From: Rhodanobacter sp. B05
GTDB lineage: Bacteria > Pseudomonadota > Gammaproteobacteria > Xanthomonadales > Rhodanobacteraceae
Direction: 5' to 3'
NCBI RefSeq assembly: GCF_002001085.1
Contig: NZ_MUNU01000015.1
Span: 404,847-468,846 of the forward strand
DNA: 64,000 nt
A program made the translations under genes and the position numbers. The notes under the pieces are model-generated. The model ran no database searches. It saw only the letters and a list, made by a program, of their open reading frames with translations, and had not been told where the DNA came from. Below, in pieces: positions 9,456 through 16,187 of this stretch. Within the stretch, counting starts at the first letter, position 1. Every line of letters starts with the position of its first letter.

Positions 9456-9806
9456 ATGACCAGCAGGAAGGTGATTGATAGTGATCCATATGCGCATGTT
9501 TATGGTGAGAAGTGCTTCCATGAATTGTCGAAATTTAATCGCCTATTACCGAAGTACACGCTGGCCCCTCTTCGTGACCAATTAAACATCTTTGCTGACA
9601 GAGCCGACAAAGAATACTTCGACTATATATTCGAGCTGAAGTCAAAAGGTCTTGTCATACGCAGAATGCATTCTGGTGAAGAAGATCTTGTTGCAACACA
9701 AATCAAATACCCACGCCTTCGTAAACTTCTGAAGACGCGACGCGTCGCTAATGCCCTGCTTGCAATTTTCAGAAACAATAGTCGTGGTGACCATGGCACA
9801 GACTGA
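9456..9806 (+). CDS. Hypothetical protein, 116 aa, ahead of the primase
   Basis: This is a soluble, charged protein of unknown function. A strong AGGAGG sits about 8 bases before the ATG, so it is very likely translated. The middle contains FADRADKEYFDYIFELKSKGLVI and a basic C-terminal part (KYPRLRKLLKTRRVANALLAI), which could be a small winged-helix or protein-binding fold. Its last 14 bases overlap the primase start at 9793, so the two are probably co-translated. It may be a replication accessory factor; this is inference from position only. Confidence 0.7.
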   Translation: MTSRKVIDSDPYAHVYGEKCFHELSKFNRLLPKYTLAPLRDQLNIFADRADKEYFDYIFELKSKGLVIRRMHSGEEDLVATQIKYPRLRKLLKTRRVANALLAIFRNNSRGDHGTD

Positions 9807-12288
9807 CGCACTACCAATAACATCTATCCGACCTACGCATCCGCTTGAGCTTGGAGCCTTTCTAAAACTAATACTTCCAGAGGAAGGGCCATATTGGGTG
9901 CTTGCGTATAAGCACCCTTCTAACGGGCGTATGAATCACGATTCGTTCGATAGCGCCGAAGCGATGGCCGCAAGGTGCACGGAACTTGATGCTGGCGGCA
10001 TGGAGGTATGGCAAGCCGTTGCTTCGTACGCGCATCCTCATGATGAGGTGAAGGGCGACAATGAGCGCTGGGGCAGGAAGAAAGAGAACGTCTCCAAGCT
10101 ACGTACCTACTTCCTCGATATCGACGTAGACCCCGACAAGCCGGGGAAGGCGTATGCCACTCTTGAAGATGCAGAGCGCGCGCTTGCCGAGTTCGTACAA
10201 GCATTTGGCGAGCCGTATCACCTCATAGTGCATAGCGGTGGCGGCCTACACGTGTACTGGCTGCTAGATGAAAGCGTTTCGCGTGACCAGTGGGACTCTA
10301 TTGCGCTGAAATTCAAAGATGCGGTTAGATTGGCCGGCTTGCTAGCAGACCCATCGCGCACCGCTGATGCGGCATCACTTCTACGCCCTGTACGAACAAC
10401 GAACAAGAAGCCAAAGTTCGGCAACGACGGGCGACCTGTAACAGGTTATCGCTGCCGTTTCGGTAGCGTGGCTTTGGAAGCATTTGAAGCTGCGTGCGAT
10501 CGGCTCAGGGACAATGGTCTTGGGATCAGCGGCACAGCGCCACCGACTGGAGCCGTGGTGACCGGTGTTACTGCCATCCCCGATCACGTGCCGTCGTGGT
10601 ACGAGGAACTTCCTGATAAAGCGAGGAAGCCGACGTTACGTTCCATGCTTGCATCCCTGCCTGCGAACCAAGTCAACAACCGCTGCGACTGGCTAGCCGT
10701 AGGTATGGCACTCGCTTGTGAGGGGCATCTTTCACGTGACGTGACTTTCCAGCTATGGGCCGAATGGTCACAGAGCACGCCGGAAGGTGTCGAGAGTTGG
10801 CGGGAAGAATCACTAGAGCAGCAACGCCGTCGATTTGATGGGTTTAACCGCTCAGGCATCGGTGCACTCATTGCGCGCGCTTATAAAGCGGGGTGGTACG
10901 CCGACATGCTCCGCGACAACACAGAAGACCCGGCCGCGCACCAAGCCGTAGTCGCCGCACATGCGGCTAGCGGCGAACGATGGACTATCGAGCAAGCGAA
11001 TGCCTACTTAAAGGATCACGTGATTTATGTGAGCACTGAAAACCAATACATCCATGATGGGTTGCTGTTGTGCAAAGAATCGCTGGACACCAGCTTAGCG
11101 CGCCACATGCCTCGACCATCCGGGCGTTCTGTTGCTGCTAGCACCCTTGTGAAGGAAGGAGCCGCCGTATTTGCTGATTACACCGACTACAGGCCGGGAG
11201 CGCTGCGCACATTTCTCGATACCAACGGGCGCACAGTTGCGAATACGTATAGTCCGCACGACGTAGTACCGATAACGCCTAGTCCCGAAGATGTGCGGAC
11301 GTTCCGTGATTTTTTGTTGCACTTGGCTAGCAACAATGCTGAAACCAAAGAAGGTCTCAAGTCGATTTTCGTCAAGTACGCCTACCTCTACAAGCACCCA
11401 TCAGAAAGGATTCGTCATGCGACACTTCTCATAGGTAAGACGGAGGGTAGCGGCAAGAGCACTCTCTTGCTAGACATGCCACGAGCATTATTTGGAAATG
11501 ACAACGTTCGCTCTGTTGAGACGCGCGAAGTAAGTTCTGACTTCAACGGGTATGCGCAGGGTCATCGCATACTAAGTATCTCGGAGCTATGGTTAGGTAA
11601 CAGGAAGGATGCCCAAGCACGGGCCAACGATCTGAAGCCCCTCATAACGGATAACCGGGTTTCCGTCGTCAGGAAGGGCAAGGATGGGCGAGACATAGAG
11701 AACGTGTGCACGATCTTCGCTAGCAGCAATTACGATGATGCAGCTTTCTTTGGTGCACATGATCGGCGTTATCACGTGATTTCAACCGAAGCACCGAAGG
11801 TGCCACAGGACTTGGCAAACCGTGTTCACGATCTCATCAAGAATCGACCTGGTGCGCTGCTTTACCTAGTACTTCACTACGGTATGAATGGAGATGGGTT
11901 CGACCCGAATGCCCCGCCGCCGCAGACGGCAGCCAAGCGTGTGATGATGGAAGCGAACCGTAGTGAGTGGGCGCAATGGCTAAACGACAAGTTTCAAGCG
12001 CGCGAGTACCCGTTTGTCGGAGATGCAGTAGCCGTTGATGACGTAAAGACCGCAATGGGAGAGAGGTTTCACCCTATGCCTTCAGACAAGGTCATCCGTG
12101 ACGAACTGTTCAACCTAGCCGATGGGGCTGTCAGCATTCAAGCGCAACGCAAGACGAAGGTTGGGAAGACGGAGACAAAGCGTGTCATCGTCCTGCGGAG
12201 CATCAAGAAATGGCAGGATGCTGGAATCTCTGCGCTATACGAGCACTACGAAGAAGCCGTCATTAAGAAGCGTCCGGGTCTAGTGTGA
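9793..12288 (+). CDS. Primase-helicase replication protein of the element
   Basis: This 831-aa protein should drive autonomous replication of the excised element. The N-terminal region looks like an archaeo-eukaryotic-type primase: a metal-binding DxD in YFLDIDVD (about residues 106-112), SGGGLHVYW about 40 residues later, and LLRPVRTTNKK. A PriCT-like segment follows at about 277-365. The C-terminal half is an SF3-like/DUF5906 ATPase, with Walker A GKTEGSGKS (548-556), an acidic Walker-B-like ISELW, and ASSNYDDAAFFGAHDRRYHV near the arginine-finger region. I use the ATG at 9793, since the frame upstream to 9751 lies within the previous gene. P4 alpha is the best-known analogue, with a different primase module. 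Confidence 0.85.
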   Translation: MAQTDALPITSIRPTHPLELGAFLKLILPEEGPYWVLAYKHPSNGRMNHDSFDSAEAMAARCTELDAGGMEVWQAVASYAHPHDEVKGDNERWGRKKENVSKLRTYFLDIDVDPDKPGKAYATLEDAERALAEFVQAFGEPYHLIVHSGGGLHVYWLLDESVSRDQWDSIALKFKDAVRLAGLLADPSRTADAASLLRPVRTTNKKPKFGNDGRPVTGYRCRFGSVALEAFEAACDRLRDNGLGISGTAPPTGAVVTGVTAIPDHVPSWYEELPDKARKPTLRSMLASLPANQVNNRCDWLAVGMALACEGHLSRDVTFQLWAEWSQSTPEGVESWREESLEQQRRRFDGFNRSGIGALIARAYKAGWYADMLRDNTEDPAAHQAVVAAHAASGERWTIEQANAYLKDHVIYVSTENQYIHDGLLLCKESLDTSLARHMPRPSGRSVAASTLVKEGAAVFADYTDYRPGALRTFLDTNGRTVANTYSPHDVVPITPSPEDVRTFRDFLLHLASNNAETKEGLKSIFVKYAYLYKHPSERIRHATLLIGKTEGSGKSTLLLDMPRALFGNDNVRSVETREVSSDFNGYAQGHRILSISELWLGNRKDAQARANDLKPLITDNRVSVVRKGKDGRDIENVCTIFASSNYDDAAFFGAHDRRYHVISTEAPKVPQDLANRVHDLIKNRPGALLYLVLHYGMNGDGFDPNAPPPQTAAKRVMMEANRSEWAQWLNDKFQAREYPFVGDAVAVDDVKTAMGERFHPMPSDKVIRDELFNLADGAVSIQAQRKTKVGKTETKRVIVLRSIKKWQDAGISALYEHYEEAVIKKRPGLV

Positions 12289-12327
12289 TCGTGTTTGCAT
12301 GAATGGGCCTGCCGCGCGCGCCGGCCC

Positions 12328-12735
12328 CTAGCATCCATTTGCGATGCGGTACTGTCTTTCCGGTATGAATACGGACGCACTGGAATGAAAGTGTTTTTGA
12401 ATTAACTGGATCGCATCCCACCTGTTGATATCGCCATGATGCGCGCGAAGCATATACGAAAGAGTGTCCGCGTCTAGAATGGCTGAGATTGGTACGGATA
12501 TGCCCCTGTAAATATCATCACCAATAAATCCATGCAAAATATGATAGATGGTGTGAACCGTATCAAGGTCCACTTTAAAGTGGGTCAGAACACTCAAAAG
12601 TGTTTCATCATCCTCTATAAATGCTTTTACAGTATGAAATGCGTCAACACCTCTCCCATTCACCAGCAACTTTGTTGCTTGCTGTGCGGCACGTGTTCTG
12701 GCGAGAGACCTTTTGAAGGTACTTATTAATCCCAT
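12328..12735 (-). CDS. Hypothetical protein, 135 aa (element accessory gene)
   Basis: I do not recognise this protein. The start ATG at 12735 follows GGGAGG with about 4 bases of spacing, an excellent site; an upstream GTG four codons earlier is less likely. It is helix-rich and soluble, with several His residues (THFKVDLDTVHTIYHILHGF; MLRAHHGDINRWD) and no TM segment. It is convergent to the primase and co-directional with the lipoprotein gene. Its low GC content contrasts with the host. This is the typical location of a cargo gene in a satellite, so a defence or phage-interference role is possible but undemonstrated. Confidence 0.65.
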   Translation of the reverse strand: MGLISTFKRSLARTRAAQQATKLLVNGRGVDAFHTVKAFIEDDETLLSVLTHFKVDLDTVHTIYHILHGFIGDDIYRGISVPISAILDADTLSYMLRAHHGDINRWDAIQLIQKHFHSSASVFIPERQYRIANGC

Positions 12736-12809
12736 AGAACCTCCCACGTTGCGAAACGCAGATCGAAGCGGGCCTAACCCAGATCGACCAAGCCGGGAAG
12801 TAGCGGCAG

Positions 12810-13265
12810 TTAAAGCATTAGCCTGTAGTGATTGCCCTTGTTGTCTTTGCCTTCACCCTCGCCGGTGCCGGAATACGTTACTTGGTAGACAACATCAATC
12901 ACCGTACCTTTGTTTCCGACCAGTATGGCCGCACCATTCTGATACCCCGGGCGCGAGACGGAGTAGCTGGAGTTCGTGACGTAAGTGCTAAAAGCATCAC
13001 TCGGATTAGAAGCCACGGCGCTTCCATATGATGAAGTCTGCGTTGCGTTCTGAATCGAAGTAGCTTCGCCAGAGAAGCTTTCCCCAGATGCCGTGGGTCC
13101 GGCAGTTAATACGCTCTTGCCATCTCTATTGGTATGAGCAACGAACGGAATAACTTCACCCGTTGAGAGATTGTAGACTCGACCGTTAAAAACGCGATCT
13201 GCTGGAACCGTGACGCAGCTCGCCAAAAGTGCGGCCACCAGAATCAATGTAATGATCTTATGCAT
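12810..13265 (-). CDS. Predicted lipoprotein, 151 aa (element accessory gene)
   Basis: The N terminus MHKIITLILVAALLASCVTV is a lipoprotein signal peptide with lipobox LASC, so the mature protein should begin at Cys17 and be membrane-anchored. GGAGGG lies about 5 bases before the ATG at 13265, which decides the start. The mature part is small, glycine/serine-rich and beta-like (RVYNLSTGEVIPFVAHTNRD, then SGTGEGEGKDNKGNHY). No family is recognised. Prophages and satellites often carry small lipoproteins that block superinfection or conjugative entry; that is a hypothesis here. It forms a two-gene leftward unit with the 135-aa gene. Confidence 0.75.
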   Translation of the reverse strand: MHKIITLILVAALLASCVTVPADRVFNGRVYNLSTGEVIPFVAHTNRDGKSVLTAGPTASGESFSGEATSIQNATQTSSYGSAVASNPSDAFSTYVTNSSYSVSRPGYQNGAAILVGNKGTVIDVVYQVTYSGTGEGEGKDNKGNHYRLML

Positions 13266-13431
13266 GACGTCCCTCCGTAGATTGCCAATGTGTGTAACCC
13301 AATAATTACGAAATGCATTGCACTCGCCCCACTTGCGCAGCCGTAATTTTTCGCCCATAGCCAGCCCGCTAGGGTCATCCCCCAGGCAACACTTCACAGC
13401 CTACTCTAGGTCAGTGCTTCGCACTATATAG

Positions 13432-13447
13432 CGTCTAGGTGTAGACG
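13432..13447. promoter_or_regulatory. Candidate operator ahead of the XRE regulator
   Basis: CGTCTA and TAGACG form a perfect 6-base dyad around GGTG, followed by a related half-site TCTAGGCG. It sits between the divergent lipoprotein and XRE genes and about 65 bases before the XRE start. It is a plausible autoregulatory site. A hairpin role is not excluded. Confidence 0.4.
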
Positions 13448-13510
13448 ATCTAGGCGTACATTCACACCGTGTATAGCTTGTGTGTCCACTGTCATAGATA
13501 GGTGGGCACC

Positions 13511-13936
13511 GTGAAACGGTTGAAACCCAAGGCTCCTAGCAAGACTGCTCAGAAGTCGCACTACCGTGCCGAGTACAAGGCGATCCACCAAACATTGCGG
13601 GAGATGCGACTAGAAGCAGGTTTGACGCAAATCGACCTTGCGGAACGCCTTGGGCGTAGCCAGAACTTTGTCAGCCAAGCCGAACTGGGCTACAAGCGGC
13701 TAGACGGTCTTCAACTGTGGGACTGGGTACATGCTTGCGGTAGCGACATGGAGCAGTTCGGGAAGACCGTAGAGGCTGGCATACGCGAGGTACGGAAGAC
13801 GACCGCGAGCACCAGCAGTCAGGTGCAACAACCTGCAACACGCACGAAGAAAAGCACTAGCAAAACCAAGACAGGAACAGCACGGGGCAAGATAGCTCCG
13901 TCGCCACGCGCTAAACGCAAGCCTGTACGCGGCTGA
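13511..13936 (+). CDS. XRE-family helix-turn-helix regulator with basic tail
   Basis: This protein of about 141 aa has an N-terminal HTH: LREMRLEAGLTQIDLAERLG, then RSQNFVSQAELGYKRLDGLQLWDWVHACG, matching the Cro/CI-XRE pattern. The last 50 residues are lysine-, threonine- and serine-rich (TRTKKSTSKTKTGTARGK), a disordered basic tail that may bind DNA non-specifically. I start at the GTG at 13511 because GGTGGG precedes it; a GTG at 13502 is an alternative. It is divergent from the lipoprotein gene and may be the element's repressor. Confidence 0.8.
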   Translation: MKRLKPKAPSKTAQKSHYRAEYKAIHQTLREMRLEAGLTQIDLAERLGRSQNFVSQAELGYKRLDGLQLWDWVHACGSDMEQFGKTVEAGIREVRKTTASTSSQVQQPATRTKKSTSKTKTGTARGKIAPSPRAKRKPVRG

Positions 13937-13998
13937 TATCACAAGTCATCAAGGAGGCGATGACGACCAAAGCTAGTAAGCGCGAGGCTTTGTGAGCA

Positions 13999-14213
13999 TG
14001 TCATCACTGTCATCACTATTTTTCGTAGTTGGTAGAAAAATAAAGAGAACAAGAAGCGCCCCCTGTGCTGCCCCCATCCGCCGCGCCGCTGCCGGAACTT
14101 CATTTTTGCTGATGACACGATGACAGCATGTACTGCACAGCCTAAGTTTTTGAAGGGGCGGAAAATTTTGGGGGCTATCACGTATGCATGCCCCTTGGTG
14201 GGCCGCGATGACA
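13999..14213. other. Cluster of GATGACA heptamers: candidate origin; gene-free right end of the element
   Basis: No gene is credible between 13937 and 14449. The heptamer GATGACA occurs five times: as TGTCATC in two abutting TGTCATCAC units (13999-14007 and 14008-14016), and directly at 14111-14117, 14119-14125 and 14207-14213. An A/T-rich stretch (about 14016-14055) lies between the first and second groups. Repeated sites beside an A/T-rich stretch are typical of iteron origins. P4-like satellites have such sites recognised by the primase-helicase. The assignment is an inference. Confidence 0.45.
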
Positions 14214-14449
14214 GCGAGGGGGTGTCCTGATGGCTTGGTCCGCATGGGGGAGGGCTCTAAGGGCTCTAGCGCCGCTCGGTCCAAGCCGACATTTCGGATG
14301 CACCCACTGTCTAAATCGTGGGGCGGCTCAAGGAGCACTGACTGCAGAGGTTCTAGCCTAGGGGTTTAAGGCAGGGGGTATTTTTGGGGGTATCTTCGAT
14401 GTAAGCAGGTCAGAAAATCGCATAAGACAAGGCTTTGCGAGACATAATG

Positions 14450-14469
14450 CGATTCCTATTTCCGCACCA
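14450..14469 (+). repeat. attR: right attachment repeat
   Basis: CGATTCCTATTTCCG followed by CACCA copies the tRNA-Thr 3' end at 7364-7384, with one G missing between the core and the final CACCA. The terminator at 14487 lies just outside it. Confidence 0.85.
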
Positions 14470-14486
14470 GTTGCAAGCGTGTGCAA

Positions 14487-14519
14487 ACGGCTCGATCTCC
14501 GGATCGGGCCGTTTTTTTT
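14487..14519 (+). terminator. Rho-independent terminator, probable original tRNA-Thr terminator
   Basis: ACGGCTCGATC (14487-14497) pairs with GATCGGGCCGT (14502-14512) through one G-T pair, followed by T residues to 14519. It begins 18 bases after the attR repeat. Before integration it would have lain just downstream of tRNA-Thr. Confidence 0.85.
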
Positions 14520-14641
14520 CGGGTAGGCGAGGAAGCATCAGCGTGGATCCCGTTCGCGCTGAGCGTAGCTTGGGCTGCACTGCCCACCCCAGCGCTCCAC
14601 CTCCCCCTTCCACGCCAAACCCGCTTTTTTTGTTGTCAAAA

Positions 14642-14700
14642 CGCCGCGGCAGTCTTGGGGAATTAGAGGGTTCCCCAGGACTGCCGCGGCGCCATTTTTT
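14642..14700. terminator. Large palindromic terminator
   Basis: Arms of 21 bases (14642-14662 and 14671-14691) match with a single mismatch around an 8-base loop, followed by a T run at 14695-14700. It lies downstream of brnA on the opposite strand and may work in both directions, since the minus-strand side also has a short T tract. Confidence 0.7.
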
Positions 14701-14718
14701 CCTGATGGCAGCAGAGCG

Positions 14719-14988
14719 TCAGGTCGCGTGCAGTTCCTCGCGAATGAGCTTGCGAAGGGTTTCCAGCGTCACCGGCTCGCCCTGCAGGCTGGCGCGCAGA
14801 GCGCGGTTGATCTCGGTTTGGTAGCCCATGCCATCGACGGCGGCGCGGGCACGGAACCCAGCAATCACGTCATCGTCCAGCATGATCGAGATGCGTGTTT
14901 TGCCCGTGGCAGCCGCCGCCTGCAGTTTTGCCAGGTGCGGCACATCCTTCGCACGCTTGGCCTTGCTGAAATCGTACTCAGTCTTCAT
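14719..14988 (-). CDS. brnA: BrnA-type antitoxin (copy 1), intact
   Basis: This is an 89-aa antitoxin of the type II BrnT/BrnA system. The N-terminal part (MKTEYDFSKAKRAKDVPHLAKLQ) is the toxin-binding region. The C-terminal part holds a ribbon-helix-helix DNA-binding fold (TRISIMLDDDVIAGFRARAAVDGMGYQTEINRALRASL). The frame is complete. Its start overlaps the end of the disrupted brnT (ATG at 14988, toxin stop at 14978-14980), the normal BrnTA layout. It should still bind and repress the promoter at 15247-15275. Confidence 0.85.
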   Translation of the reverse strand: MKTEYDFSKAKRAKDVPHLAKLQAAAATGKTRISIMLDDDVIAGFRARAAVDGMGYQTEINRALRASLQGEPVTLETLRKLIREELHAT

Positions 14989-15240
14989 AGCTCGCCTTCT
15001 CCCGTGCAGTGGCCTTACGGGCCGAAATCAGGCGCGGCACATCGCCGCGCATCGTGTACACCACGGTCAGCACGCGCCGCGTTCGCTGGTGCCCACCAGC
15101 ACACAACGCACCTCATCCGGCGCTTCGTCTTCCATGACCAGCGCCATCGGATCGAGCAGGCAGGTCGCGGCCTCGTCGAAAGCCACGCCGTGCTTGGCAA
15201 GATTCGCGTCCGCTTTCGCGGGGTCGGCTTCGTGGTGCAT
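14978..15240 (-). pseudogene. brnT: BrnT-type toxin gene (copy 1), frameshifted
   Basis: BrnT is a RelE-fold ribonuclease toxin. Reading from the ATG at 15240 gives MHHEADPAKADANLAKHGVA, then FDEAATCLLDP up to VLVGTSER, a normal BrnT N-terminal half. A TGA then arrives almost at once (SERGAC-stop). Shifting frame at about 15077-15081 restores the family C-terminal half, RVLTVVYTMRGDVPRLISAR, up to KASYED-stop at 14978. The change is two extra bases or one lost base. It is either a true inactivation or a sequencing error. The antitoxin gene is intact. Confidence 0.8.
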
Positions 15241-15246
15241 GACACG

Positions 15247-15275
15247 ATTATATATATTTTATATATACTCGTCAA
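15247..15275 (-). promoter_or_regulatory. Promoter of the first brnTA locus
   Basis: On the minus strand TTGACG (15275-15270) and a perfect TATAAT (15252-15247) are 17 bases apart. The predicted start falls at or next to the brnT ATG at 15240, implying a leaderless message. The spacer is an almost pure TA repeat, which may double as the BrnA operator. Confidence 0.75.
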
Positions 15276-15545
15276 AGCAACCGCCTGGCGGGGCCGGCGG
15301 CATCCGGGTGGTAGTAGCGCGGCAGCATCCGCGTATCCCGGTGTCCCGTGATCTTTGCCAGCTCGTGGAGCTGGAAGCGCGAGGCAACGCGACTGATCGC
15401 CTCGTGGCGCGGGTCGTGGAATCGCAGGTCGCGCAGGAACGTCGGACCGCGCACTTGGCTGCGCTCCGCACATTCCTCCAGGTACGCAGCACGGGCGCGC
15501 TGTGGCGCCCGCTCGAACGCCTGCGTAAGCCTTTGCCCGCGAGCA
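15272..15545 (-). pseudogene. Integrase C-terminal remnant
   Basis: One minus-strand frame reads LTQAFERAPQRARAAYLEEC, then FLRDLRFHDPRHEAISRVAS, then LAKITGHRDTRMLPRYYHPD before a stop at 15272. HDPRH matches the HxLRH box of tyrosine recombinases, GHRD the second His region and YYHP the nucleophile tyrosine. No N-terminal half is present: upstream the frame runs into brnA copy 2. It is the residue of an older element, unrelated to the integrase at 7555. Confidence 0.75.
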
Positions 15546-15549
15546 TTGC

Positions 15550-15795
15550 CTACAGCGCGAATCGCTCGCGCAGCATCGTGTTGACGCGGGTCTGCCAGCC
15601 CGGGCCGGTGGCGCGCAGCACGGCCAGCACGTCCGGATCAAGGCGAAGCTTCACGGCCTCCTTGGTCACCGCTGCCTTGGGCCGGCCTCGCAGCTTCCCT
15701 TGCAGCGACTTTGGCAAGCCTGACACCGGCACGGCGCGCTTGAAATCCGCACCTGTCCACTCCGGGTTTTCGTCATGCGTTGCGTGCTTTTTCAT
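15550..15795 (-). CDS. brnA: BrnA-type antitoxin (copy 2), intact
   Basis: This 81-aa antitoxin reads TGADFKRAVPVSGLPKSLQG followed by GRPKAAVTKEAVKLRLDPDV, then LAVLRATGPGWQTRVNTMLRERF. The last part is the ribbon-helix-helix pattern of BrnA/CopG-like repressors. It is complete and differs clearly from copy 1, so the loci are not a recent duplication. Its ATG at 15795 overlaps the tail of its disrupted toxin gene. Confidence 0.85.
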   Translation of the reverse strand: MKKHATHDENPEWTGADFKRAVPVSGLPKSLQGKLRGRPKAAVTKEAVKLRLDPDVLAVLRATGPGWQTRVNTMLRERFAL

Positions 15796-16049
15796 ACCGT
15801 TTCACCTCGCGATCGTTGGCCTTGCGGAAGCTCACAACCCGGATGCCATTGACGGTTTCCACGAACACCAACGCATGCAGGCGCTGGCCAAGAAACCCGA
15901 ACCCTCGATACCGGGTCTCGCCTTAGTCGCGGCGGTCGTCTACCGTGAACACCGCTGTCTGGAAGTCGAACCGTGCCACCTCATCTGAAGGACAGGCGGC
16001 CTGCCGCGATATTGGCGGCGTTCTTTGCCGGGTCGTAGCTGACTTTCAT
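15773..16049 (-). pseudogene. brnT: BrnT-type toxin gene (copy 2), frameshift plus nonsense
   Basis: From the ATG at 16049 the frame gives MKVSYDPAKNAANIAAGRLS and then stops (TTC AGA TGA). Dropping one A restores FDEVARFDFQTAVFTVDDRRD. A TAA then replaces the expected Tyr codon, and after it the family sequence continues as GETRYRGFGFLGQRLHALVF and VETVNGIRVVSFRKANDREV to a TGA at 15773-15775. Two independent lesions make a sequencing error unlikely. The stop overlaps brnA copy 2 as in intact loci. Confidence 0.85.
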
Positions 16050-16056
16050 AGCATTT

Positions 16057-16084
16057 GTTGTACCCCCAATAATTGCCCTGTCAA
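16057..16084 (-). promoter_or_regulatory. Promoter of the second brnTA locus
   Basis: On the minus strand a perfect TTGACA (16084-16079) is followed after 16 bases by TACAAC (16062-16057). The predicted start is close to the brnT ATG at 16049, again giving an almost leaderless message. Confidence 0.55.
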
Positions 16085-16187
16085 CGCTTGCTCGCCGTCA
16101 CTCCGGCACTTGGCGCGCAATGCCACATACAGCGTCACAATCCGCTGCCGGGCGTGCAAACCTGGGTGAGGCAGCGTGGCCCGATGC

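Larger units (their letters stand above)
7364..14469. mobile_element. Integrated satellite-like element (P4/PICI-like), about 7.1 kb
   Basis: The element is bounded by direct repeats of the tRNA-Thr 3' end. It carries, left to right, a P4-type tyrosine integrase, a small unknown gene, an AlpA-like regulator, an unknown gene, a primase-helicase, an unknown gene and a lipoprotein on the opposite strand, and an XRE-like regulator. A non-coding right end holds heptamer repeats. Its DNA is clearly less GC-rich than its surroundings, most obviously at 12300-13500. The integrase-AlpA-primase order is typical of P4 satellites and Gram-negative phage-inducible islands. No capsid, terminase, portal or conjugation gene is recognisable. 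It splits ispH from the pilus genes, which are adjacent in many relatives. Confidence 0.85.

Noticed and set aside
13939..14338. Minus-strand frames of 80-121 codons in the element's right end
   Set aside because: No ribosome-binding site and no recognisable fold; they cover the heptamer cluster, and the region is better read as non-coding.
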